Assembly (NCBI RefSeq): GCF_013131805.1
Contig: NZ_JABJRC010000001.1
Location: forward strand, 1,364,001-1,428,000
Source: Kribbella sandramycini
Lineage (GTDB): Bacteria > Actinomycetota > Actinomycetes > Propionibacteriales > Kribbellaceae
DNA: 64,000 bases
Direction: 5' to 3'
Positions 57,566-64,000 of this stretch are shown piece after piece (the stretch's first letter is position 1; the number at the start of each line of letters is the position of its first letter). The translations under genes and the position numbers were made by a program. The notes beneath the pieces were generated by a model. The model ran no database searches, was not told where the DNA came from, and saw only the letters and a program-made list of their open reading frames with translations.

Positions 57566-58628
57566 TCAGGCCGTCGGCCAGCCCGAGCTCGACCAGGTCG
57601 TCGAAGGTTCGTTGATCGGCGGCGGCCGCGCGGATCCCGGCATCCAGGACGTGCCGCGATTCGGTCAGCCGCGCGGTGAGCGCGGTGTGGCGGAAGTGCC
57701 GGGCGAGAAGCCTGTGCGTCAGCTGCCGGTAGCGACTCCCGGCGTCGTGTCCCTCGGCGATCGCGCGACCGGCGAGCAGACCGGTCGCGATCGCGTAGTA
57801 GATGCCTTCACCGGTCATCGGGTTGATCAGCCCGGCGGCATCACCGGCCAGCAGCACGCGCCCCGGGCGCGGCCGGTACGACCAACCGGCGAGCGGTAGA
57901 TGGTGTCCCCACCAGTCGCCACCGTCGGTCGTCGCGCCGGGGAGCAGCGCTTCGAGCTGGGCCAATAGGTCAGTGCGGGTCGGATGTGGGCGACCGGCGA
58001 CGAGCCGTTCGCCGTACCCGACGTTCGACCAGCCGTCGCCCCGGTCGAAGGACCACGCGTACGACGGTTGCCGACCACCGCCGTACGCGATGACCTGGCT
58101 GGCGGCGCGCGCGGCCGGGGTCGGTGCGTAGCCGCGAATTGCCAGGGCGGCGGCCGCGGGCGGTAGGCCGAGAGCGCGCCGGACGAGCGAATGCGCGCCG
58201 TCGGCGCCGACGAGATAGCGCGCGTGCAGGTCGTCGACGGTGACGGAGTCCGCGGTGACGTCGAGGTTTCGGACGCGCCGGCGTACCAGCTGTGCCCCGG
58301 CGGCCTGCGCAGCTTGGACGAGCCGCTGGTCGAAGACTGCTCGTGGGACGACCCAGTTCGGCCGGGCCATCAACCGGTCGACGCCGACCGGGCCATGCGT
58401 GAGGACGAAACGGCGTACCGGCGTCCAGTCGTCGACCAGCCCGGTGACGCCGACAGCGGACAGCAGGTCGAAGACGTGCGGCGCGATGCCGTCACCACAG
58501 GCTTTGTCGCGCGGAAAGTCGTGTCGATCGAGTAGCAATACCGACAGTTTCGGCGCAGCGGCCAGCGCGCCGAGCGCGGTCGCCGCCCCGGCTGGTCCGG
58601 CCCCGACGACGATCAGGTCCCACACCAC
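57516..58628 (-). CDS. Geranylgeranyl reductase-family flavoprotein
   Basis: About 370 residues from GTG 58628 (GTG 58625 or 58631 also possible). FAD-binding DLIVVGAGPAGAATALGAL, then LLLDRHDFPRDKACGDGIAP, the family's hallmark, and VLLAGDAAGLINPMTGEGIYYAIATGLLAGRAI near the C-terminus. Such enzymes reduce prenyl double bonds or act as related FAD monooxygenases/halogenase relatives. The isoprenoid connection with the encapsulin-geosmin operon is thematic only; it is 35 kb away. The 3' end overlaps the convergent regulator gene by 50 bases. Confidence 0.85.
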   Translation of the reverse strand: MVWDLIVVGAGPAGAATALGALAAAPKLSVLLLDRHDFPRDKACGDGIAPHVFDLLSAVGVTGLVDDWTPVRRFVLTHGPVGVDRLMARPNWVVPRAVFDQRLVQAAQAAGAQLVRRRVRNLDVTADSVTVDDLHARYLVGADGAHSLVRRALGLPPAAAALAIRGYAPTPAARAASQVIAYGGGRQPSYAWSFDRGDGWSNVGYGERLVAGRPHPTRTDLLAQLEALLPGATTDGGDWWGHHLPLAGWSYRPRPGRVLLAGDAAGLINPMTGEGIYYAIATGLLAGRAIAEGHDAGSRYRQLTHRLLARHFRHTALTARLTESRHVLDAGIRAAAADQRTFDDLVELGLADGLITGRLLRGLLARAAPG

Positions 58629-58720
58629 CACCCCAGTGTCCCTTCGAACAGCGTCGAAGGGCGCTTCGAGGGTGTTCGAAGAGGTTCTCACCGCAGCGGC
58701 GCCGGGCGAGGATCTGCCGG

Positions 58721-60343
58721 GTGAAGATCCGCCTCCTCATCACCGCTGCCCTGTTGTTCGGCTCGGCGCTCGTCGCGCCGGCCCCCGCCCAGGCTCGCGA
58801 GCTCCAGGTCCAGAGCGTCGCGAACGGCGCGCTCTCCCGCCAGGAGATCCTGCTCCGATCGGCGTCCTGGATCCGGGACAAGGTCCCGTACAGCCAGGAC
58901 ACCGCGAGCCCGCACGTCAACGAGTTCGGCAGTTACCGCCGGGACTGCTCGGGCTTCCTGTCGATGGCCTGGCATCTGAGCAGCTCGCTCAACACGGGCA
59001 GCCTGCCGTCGGTGATGCACCGGATCACCGCCGACGACCTGCAACCGGGTGACGCGTTGTGGCGGCAGTCGGGCGGCGTCAACCACGTCGGCCTGTTCGT
59101 CGGCTGGGCCGACGCCGCGCGGACCCGGCCGAAGGTCCGGGAGGAGTACGACTTCGGCAAGATCGCCGAGGAGCGGATCTGGTCGAACAGCTACTTCAAG
59201 ACGTTCACGCCGTACCGGTACAACAAGGTGATCGGCGCGACGGCGAGCCCGGGCTCCTCGGTCGGCCAGGACGTGACCGGCCGGCTGCAGCGCTTCGAGG
59301 CGACCACGGACGGCGGCGTCCAGCTGAGTCAGCAGACTGCGCCGGCCGCGCCGAGCTGGGAGGTCAGCACGATCGATCCGCCGGGCGGCGTCGTACCGGG
59401 CGAGGCGCTCGCGACCGCGGCCGACTCGATCGGCCGCGCGTACTACTTCGCCCGGACGCCGAACCGCAAACTGCGCACCGGCTGGCAGAGCTCCCCAGGC
59501 GCCGGGCCGTGGCTCTCGGCAACCATCGAGCCGACGACCGACCATGACGGCGTCGAGACCGTCGAACCGGCCGGTCGGCCCGCGGCGGCGATCGATGCCC
59601 GCGGCAAGCTCACGTACTTCGTCCGGACCAGTGACGGCCGTCTGCTGCACGGCTGGCAGGACCAGCCCGGTAGCTCGACCTGGCACGCAACGCTCATTCG
59701 CGATGGCAGTGGCCAGCAGATTCAGCTCGCTGGTGAGCCGGTCGTCGCACAGGACGTCCAGGGCCGCATCATCTTCCTGGCCCGAACCGCCGACGGCCAG
59801 CTCCGCTACGGTCGGCAGGCCGCGCCGGGCACCGGTCCGTGGGTGGTGAGCACGCTGGCGGCGTCCGGTGTGGTCGGCAACCCCAGTGTCGCGCTCGATG
59901 TGTCGGGCAAGCTGGTGTACTTCGTCCGCGGCACGGACGGTCAACTGCAGCACGGCTGGCAATCCACGCCCGGTGCGGACACCTGGCAGTCCACAGTCAT
60001 CCCGCCGACGACAGACACGGACGGCGTCGAGACTGTGCAGCTCGCGGGCGACCCGGCCATCAGCCTCGACCACAGCGGCAAGCTGACGTACTTCGTCCGC
60101 ACCACTGACCAGCGCATCCTGCACGGCTGGCAGGACCGGCCCGGCTCGGACCCGTGGCACGCCACGATCATCCGCGACGCGACCAGCAACGCTCCGGCCC
60201 CCGCGGGCGACGATCCGGTCGTGTACGCCGACTCCGCGAGCAAACTCGTCGTACTGACGCACACCGCGGACGGCGTCGCCACCTGGTCGGCCCAGCATGC
60301 TCCGGGCACCGGCCCGTGGCACGTTCGGGCAGTCGTCGGGTAG
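58721..60343 (+). CDS. Secreted NlpC/P60-like enzyme with PLL-type beta-propeller repeats
   Basis: 540 residues from GTG 58721. Signal peptide IRLLITAALLFGSALVAPAPAQA; a catalytic domain of about 170 residues with C76 in RRDCSGFLS, H122 in VNHVGLFVG and ITADDLQPGDALW, matching NlpC/P60 cysteine peptidases or amidases. Residues about 200-540 are blades of roughly 50-55 residues containing GKLTYFVRTSDGRLLHGWQ, similar to lectin-like PLL/tectonin propellers. A block at 59519-59706 recurs at 59995-60182, an internal duplication. It likely cleaves peptidoglycan while the propeller binds glycans. Confidence 0.8.
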   Translation: MKIRLLITAALLFGSALVAPAPAQARELQVQSVANGALSRQEILLRSASWIRDKVPYSQDTASPHVNEFGSYRRDCSGFLSMAWHLSSSLNTGSLPSVMHRITADDLQPGDALWRQSGGVNHVGLFVGWADAARTRPKVREEYDFGKIAEERIWSNSYFKTFTPYRYNKVIGATASPGSSVGQDVTGRLQRFEATTDGGVQLSQQTAPAAPSWEVSTIDPPGGVVPGEALATAADSIGRAYYFARTPNRKLRTGWQSSPGAGPWLSATIEPTTDHDGVETVEPAGRPAAAIDARGKLTYFVRTSDGRLLHGWQDQPGSSTWHATLIRDGSGQQIQLAGEPVVAQDVQGRIIFLARTADGQLRYGRQAAPGTGPWVVSTLAASGVVGNPSVALDVSGKLVYFVRGTDGQLQHGWQSTPGADTWQSTVIPPTTDTDGVETVQLAGDPAISLDHSGKLTYFVRTTDQRILHGWQDRPGSDPWHATIIRDATSNAPAPAGDDPVVYADSASKLVVLTHTADGVATWSAQHAPGTGPWHVRAVVG

Positions 60344-60435
60344 CGCTGGCTCTACCCCCTCCGGGGTGCTCGGTCGACTGCGGCGCGTCTTGGCGCTGCC
60401 TAGCGTCGGCTGTGACATCAAGCTGGAGGGGACAG

Positions 60436-61908
60436 ATGAAGATTCTGCTGGCGCTCGCACTGCTCGGCGCCTCGACCGGTACGCCGGCCGTCGCGGCACC
60501 CGACGCGGGTGCGATCCGATGGCATCAGTGCGCGTTGGACGCCCATGACGAGGAGGGAGCCGCACTCGACGCCGCTGGCGCCGAGTGCGGCGATCTCGAC
60601 GTACCGCTGGACTACGGCCGGCCGAACGGGCGCAAGATCACGGTTGCCCTGTCGCGGGTGAAGGCTCGCGGGGAGCGGATCGGCGCGCTGGTGATCAACA
60701 ACGGCGGGCCTGGCGGCCCGAGCCTGGCCGCGCCGATCGAGCGGCCGGAGGTGATGGCGGTCGTCGGGCAGCACTACGACCTGATCGGATTGGACCCGCG
60801 ATCCGTCGGCCGCAGTACGCCGGTCGACTGCAAACTGCCCTTCGCGGCGTGGCCGTGGGGAGCGGGGAGCACGCGGGCGTCGTACGCGCGATCGGTCGCG
60901 ATCCAGGCCGACGTCGCTCAGCGGTGTACGGCGGAGGCTGGGTCGATGCTGCCGTACATCAACACGAGGAACACCGCGCGGGACCTGGACCGGGTGCGGA
61001 GTGCGCTCGGCGAGCGGAAGATCTCGTACCTCGGGTACTCGTACGGGTCGTACTTGGGGGCTGTCTATCTGCAGCTGTTCCCGGGGCGGACCGATCGGGT
61101 CGTGCTGGACGGGCCGGTCGACCCGAACACGTACGGGCCGCGGCTGGTGCGGCAGGTCGGGCCGGCCAACGAGGACAACCTGCGTGCCTGGGCCACGTGG
61201 GCAGCCGCGCGGAACTCGACGTACGGGCTCGGGACGACGCAGCGGCAGGTGCTGGCGAAGATCGACCGGCTCTACCGGCACGTTGCCACGCACGAGCTGG
61301 AGATCGGGAAGCACCGGGTCGGGGAAGGGCTGCTGCCGATCCTGCTCTGGGCGTCGCTCAACGACGACCGCGATCAGAGTCGTGGTGAGGCGGCCGTGAT
61401 CATCAATAACTTGGTCAAGGCGGTGGATGGTCCGGTCGAACCGGATGCGAATCTCGGCGGGTTCCTGGACGCGGTGCTCTCGCCTGCGATGTCGCAACTG
61501 ATCAGTGCGCAGACCGCGATCGCCTGTGGTGACCGGGCCGCGCCGCGCGACCCGCAGGTGTACTGGCGCGACATCCAGGCGCATCGCGCGACCGAGCCGC
61601 ACTTCGGCGCTCTGACCCGCGGGATCTCGCCGTGCGCGTTCTGGCCGGTCGCGCCGCAGGAGCCGCCGACCCGGATCGCGAACGCCGAACGCGCGCTGAT
61701 CGTTGCCGCCGAGAACGATCCGCGGACGCTGTACGCGAACGCCGCCGTCCTGCGGCAGGGCATCAGCGGATCGCGGGTGCTGACCCTGCAGGGCGCGCGG
61801 AAGCACGGGGTCTTCGGTGAGTACGGCAACGCGTGCGCGGACGGCAAGGTGATCGCTTACCTGAAGAGCGGCGTCCTGCCGGTGCACGACCAGACCTGCG
61901 CTCAGTAG
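60436..61908 (+). CDS. Secreted alpha/beta hydrolase, tripeptidyl-aminopeptidase (SlpD/Tap) type
   Basis: 490 residues from ATG 60436 (GGAGGGG upstream). Signal peptide KILLALALLGASTGTPAVAA. NNGGPGGPS carries the oxyanion HGG-type turn, GLDPRSVGRS is typical of the family, nucleophile S202 lies in GYSYGSYLG, a late Asp in AAENDPRTL and His in RKHGVFGEYGNAC. Several Cys suggest disulfides. Such enzymes remove tripeptides or act as proline iminopeptidases outside the cell. The length fits the family. It begins 92 bases after the propeller gene. Confidence 0.86.
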   Translation: MKILLALALLGASTGTPAVAAPDAGAIRWHQCALDAHDEEGAALDAAGAECGDLDVPLDYGRPNGRKITVALSRVKARGERIGALVINNGGPGGPSLAAPIERPEVMAVVGQHYDLIGLDPRSVGRSTPVDCKLPFAAWPWGAGSTRASYARSVAIQADVAQRCTAEAGSMLPYINTRNTARDLDRVRSALGERKISYLGYSYGSYLGAVYLQLFPGRTDRVVLDGPVDPNTYGPRLVRQVGPANEDNLRAWATWAAARNSTYGLGTTQRQVLAKIDRLYRHVATHELEIGKHRVGEGLLPILLWASLNDDRDQSRGEAAVIINNLVKAVDGPVEPDANLGGFLDAVLSPAMSQLISAQTAIACGDRAAPRDPQVYWRDIQAHRATEPHFGALTRGISPCAFWPVAPQEPPTRIANAERALIVAAENDPRTLYANAAVLRQGISGSRVLTLQGARKHGVFGEYGNACADGKVIAYLKSGVLPVHDQTCAQ

Positions 61909-62630
61909 CCCGGACGGCGGCCCGGCTTGTTCGGCCGCCGGGACGACGTCCGCCGGGAGCGCGCGGACGCATGCCCGCCGGAGGACGGGCTGACCGTGCG
62001 GGCCTCGTCCAGGTCGACGACCTTCGGCGGCGGGGGGACGAAGATCGGTACGGTCTGCTCTTCCTCCGCCGCTGGGGGTGGTGGCGGGGGCGGCGGAGTC
62101 TCGGCGCGGGCGGCGGACTCCTTGCTGACGGGGGTGACGGCGACCGCAGGCGCGGGCTGGGCCTCGCGCCGGGGCAGCTTGGTGCGGAGTTCGATGCCGA
62201 GCGCATCGATCAGCCGGCGGCAGATGTTGATCGAGCCGGCGATCGCGAAGATCGAGCAGGCCGCGAAGAGCACCGCCTGACCGCCGTCCGCCCAGTCCGA
62301 CGGGCCGGTCCGGCTCATGGCCGCCAGCATCGCGACGACGATCGCGTTGGTGATCCCGAGGACGACGGCCGCGGCGACCGTGTGCAGCAGCACCCGGCGC
62401 TCCAGGCCGACGTCGTCCGCCGCGGCGACCAGGCCGGCGATCAGCCCGGCCAGCACCGGCACCGTATAGACCAGCGCCAGCGCGAGACCCGGGCTCGCGA
62501 CCAGGTAGAAGACATCGAAGACCAGCGCCGTCCCGGTCAGCGCGGCGGCGAAGCACACCACCATCGGCGGGTACGCCCGCACGATGGCGACCGCGTCCGC
62601 CGGTACCGTCCTGAACATCTGGAACGCCAA
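61902..62630 (-). CDS. Membrane protein with Pro-rich basic tail, unknown function
   Basis: 242 residues. Four hydrophobic helices in the first 140 residues (MVVCFAAALTGTALVFDVFYL, GLALALVYTVPVLAGLIAGLV, LLHTVAAAVVLGITNAIVVAMLAAM, AVLFAACSIFAIAGSINICRRLI). A cytosolic tail follows with a PPPPPPPP run, an acidic patch and a strongly basic, Ser/Arg-rich C-terminus (RRTSSRRPNKPGRRPGY). The tail may bind nucleic acid or acidic lipid. I do not recognise the family. Last gene on its strand before a convergent hydrolase. Confidence 0.65.
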   Translation of the reverse strand: MAFQMFRTVPADAVAIVRAYPPMVVCFAAALTGTALVFDVFYLVASPGLALALVYTVPVLAGLIAGLVAAADDVGLERRVLLHTVAAAVVLGITNAIVVAMLAAMSRTGPSDWADGGQAVLFAACSIFAIAGSINICRRLIDALGIELRTKLPRREAQPAPAVAVTPVSKESAARAETPPPPPPPPAAEEEQTVPIFVPPPPKVVDLDEARTVSPSSGGHASARSRRTSSRRPNKPGRRPGY

Positions 62631-62740
62631 CCCACCGACTCCATCCGCTTGTCAACCCTCATTGTGCCGGTCACCGGCACCCGCAGAGACAAACGAGCAC
62701 AGGCGAGTCGGGTCATGGGCGGAGTCTCGACGGCAGGATC

Positions 62741-62775
62741 GGCGTACCGGCGCCGGGGCGGCCCACCGGTACGCC
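62741..62775 (-). terminator. Hairpin downstream of the sigma factor gene
   Basis: GGCGTACCGG (62741-62750) and CCGGTACGCC (62766-62775) pair perfectly across 15 nt. An alternative overlapping stem CGGGGCGG/CCGCCCCG (62754-62761 and 62779-62786) exists. It begins 10 bases after the sigma gene's stop on the minus strand. Confidence 0.6.
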
Positions 62776-62795
62776 GTACCGCCCCGAGCGCTGGT

Positions 62796-63617
62796 TCACG
62801 CCGCCGCGGGCAGCGGCGCGAGTTTGTCGCGGAGGGCGTCGAGGGTTTTGCGGAGCACGCGGGAGACCTGCATCTGGCTGACGCCGATGTCCTTGCCGAT
62901 CTCGGACTGGGTCCAGCCCTCGACGAACCGCAGGTGCAGGATGCGGCGTTCGCGGTCGTTGAGGTCGGAGAGCACCGGCTGCAGCATCTCGACCGTCTCG
63001 AGCTGGTCGATGCTGGTGTCGTCGGAGTCCGCGACCACGTCGGCGAGCGTGAGATCGGCGTCCGTCTCGGCCGGGCGGTCCAGAGACAGGACGTTGAAGC
63101 AGCCCTTGGCCGCCATCGCCTGCTCGACCTCGGTCACCTCGACCTCCAGATGCGCGGCCAGCTCGGCCGGCGTCGGCTCCCGGTTCAGCTCCTGCTCCAG
63201 CTCGGGGAGCTTGCCGGCGATCGTGCCCTGCATCTCCTGCAACCGGCGCGGGATCCGCACCGTCCACGCGCAGTCGCGGAAGTACCGCTTGACCTCACCG
63301 CGGATGGTCGGGATGGCGAAGCCGATGAACGGCGTATCCGCCTCCAGGCGGTAGTGGTGCGCGGCCTTGACCAGCCCGAGGTAGGCGACCTGTTCCAGAT
63401 CGTCGGCCTCGGCCCCCCGGCCGCGGAAACGGCGGGCGATCCCGCGCGCCATCTCCAGATTGAGCTCGACGACCTGTTCGAGCAGCTCTTGGCGCTCGGT
63501 CTCGTCGGTGCTGGCGGCCCGGGCTTCCATCAGCTCCCGGGTGGCCGTCTCGCGGGCGGCCCGATCGGCCGCGGTCGTGCACTGCATCGGAGTACGTACG
63601 GCGCTGCTGTTCTTCAT
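62796..63617 (-). CDS. SigB/SigF-type RNA polymerase sigma factor
   Basis: 273 residues, a group 3 sigma factor with regions 2, 3 and 4. Region 2: VVELNLEMARGIARRFRGRGAEADDLEQVAYLGLVKAAHHYRLEADTPFIGFAIPTIRGEVKRYFRDCAWTVRIPRRLQEM. Region 3: LNREPTPAELAAHLEVEVTEVEQAM. Region 4: LSDLNDRERRILHLRFVEGWTQSEIGKDIGVSQMQVSRVLRKTLDAL. It directs general-stress or developmental transcription. No anti-sigma gene is adjacent, unlike many members. A SigB-like promoter upstream suggests autoactivation. Confidence 0.92.
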   Translation of the reverse strand: MKNSSAVRTPMQCTTAADRAARETATRELMEARAASTDETERQELLEQVVELNLEMARGIARRFRGRGAEADDLEQVAYLGLVKAAHHYRLEADTPFIGFAIPTIRGEVKRYFRDCAWTVRIPRRLQEMQGTIAGKLPELEQELNREPTPAELAAHLEVEVTEVEQAMAAKGCFNVLSLDRPAETDADLTLADVVADSDDTSIDQLETVEMLQPVLSDLNDRERRILHLRFVEGWTQSEIGKDIGVSQMQVSRVLRKTLDALRDKLAPLPAAA

Positions 63618-63920
63618 TCGGATGACCTCGCGACTGTCGTCACGGCGTAGCTCGGAGCTGAACCACGGTCATGCCTGCCCCCCGCCCGTACCCAACCTCC
63701 GCGATCACATGCACCGCTCCGGGGAACCGGAAGATCCGCTCACCATCCGCTCACCATCCGCGACGAAGCACCCCATCCAACGCTTGTTTCACCCGCTTTC
63801 GATCACAGGTGGTGATGGAGCAGACACGAACCCCTGGAACATGTACGATGCAAATGCAATCCCAAATGCACGTGCATATGCCGAGGACGAACGTCCGAGG
63901 CACTACGAGAGGTGCAGCTG
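63618..63920. promoter_or_regulatory. Divergent region: SigB-like promoter of the sigma gene and upstream of the DUF397 gene
   Basis: On the minus strand GCAT (63712-63709), a 15-bp spacer and GGGTAC (63693-63688) match GNNT-N14/16-GGGTAY, giving a leader of about 65 nt to the sigma start. On the plus strand 63841-63880 holds ATGCAAATGCA-like repeats and the palindrome ATGCACGTGCAT (63866-63877) near the DUF397 gene. No other gene is seen. Confidence 0.5.
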
Positions 63921-64000
63921 ATGACTGCTATCTACAACGGCATGCCAGGCGACTCGAACTCCGATCTGGCCTGGTTCAAGAGCCAGCGGAGCAACCCGAG
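63921..64000 (+). CDS. DUF397 protein, N-terminal fragment (continues past window)
   Basis: ATG 63921 (GAGAGG upstream) opens MTAIYNGMPGDSN, then SDLAWFKSQRSNP, where LAWxKSxRSNP is the start of the small DUF397 domain common in actinomycetes. These proteins usually pair with a helix-turn-helix/DUF5753 regulator and act in development or antibiotic control. About 26 residues are visible. The partner gene, if present, should lie just beyond the window, because none is upstream here. Confidence 0.72.
   Translation, partial: MTAIYNGMPGDSNSDLAWFKSQRSNP

Noticed and set aside
60418..62655. 745-codon minus-strand frame across the hydrolase and membrane-protein genes
   Set aside because: It spans two well-supported genes and has no recognisable motif; shadow frame.
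63460..63921. 153-codon plus-strand frame antisense to the sigma factor
   Set aside because: Ser/Arg-rich shadow that overlaps the sigma gene and both promoters; no ribosome-binding site.

Overview
The window is high-G+C actinobacterial DNA with long GTG/ATG-started genes. F420-type LLM oxidoreductases, a secreted gamma-type chorismate mutase, GAF-ANTAR proteins, a SigB/SigF-type sigma factor and a DUF397 gene all point to Actinomycetota. The overall mix suggests a soil, Kribbella/Nocardioides-like organism, but that genus-level guess is inference. I saw no rRNA, tRNA, CRISPR array or insertion sequence; the window looks like chromosomal DNA rich in regulators, exporters and secreted enzymes.

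Central find (11.4-23.0 kb): a co-directional, tightly packed cluster encodes a family 2B (cyclic-nucleotide-domain) encapsulin shell protein, a full two-domain geosmin synthase, a second paralogous shell protein, a short-chain polyprenyl diphosphate synthase and an IspH-type HMBPP reductase. It continues without a break into a DUF4239 membrane protein, a Pro/Thr-rich membrane-anchored surface protein and an 840-residue ATPase-LuxR regulator. Junctions are 4-nt ATGA overlaps, other short overlaps or gaps of at most about 12 nt. The locus reads as a protein nanocompartment dedicated to terpene (geosmin) production, with its own precursor supply and possibly its own membrane and regulatory module.

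Left flank (1-11.1 kb): a phosphoketolase (cut by the window edge) translationally coupled to a pyruvate-oxidase-like ThDP enzyme; a divergent F420-dependent oxidoreductase with a small acidic Pro-rich protein; two GAF-ANTAR proteins; an AraC regulator; a VOC protein divergent from a TetR regulator with an MFS exporter; a lipoate-ligase-like protein; and a PaaI thioesterase.

23-34 kb: a stress-type small protein with a SigB-like promoter; a sugar operon (lipoprotein binding protein, double-NBD ATPase, two permeases, FGGY kinase, small tail gene) divergent from a DeoR repressor across an 18-bp perfect palindrome; secreted chorismate mutase; a GNAT protein; and a SUKH-like protein.

34-48 kb: an ABC exporter divergent from a MarR regulator with twin operators; a decayed DNA-glycosylase-like pseudogene; a DUF1345 protein; hydrolases; coupled metY-metX; a VOC protein and an oxidoreductase; AIM24; an SGNH protein; MscL with a C-terminal zinc ribbon; a GNAT protein; and a Tat-exported alpha/beta hydrolase.

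48-64 kb: a MarR-MFS operon under a 26-bp perfect palindrome; a LacI regulator next to a secreted metallophosphoesterase/MFS/TolB-like operon; an ABC-2 transporter divergent from an unusual IS30-like-HTH/MarR regulator with three repeated sites; a geranylgeranyl-reductase-type flavoprotein; an NlpC/P60-like enzyme with lectin-like repeats; a secreted tripeptidyl-aminopeptidase-type hydrolase; a membrane protein; a SigB/SigF-type sigma factor with a SigB-like promoter of its own; and the start of a DUF397 gene. All functions are read from sequence motifs; no database search was run.
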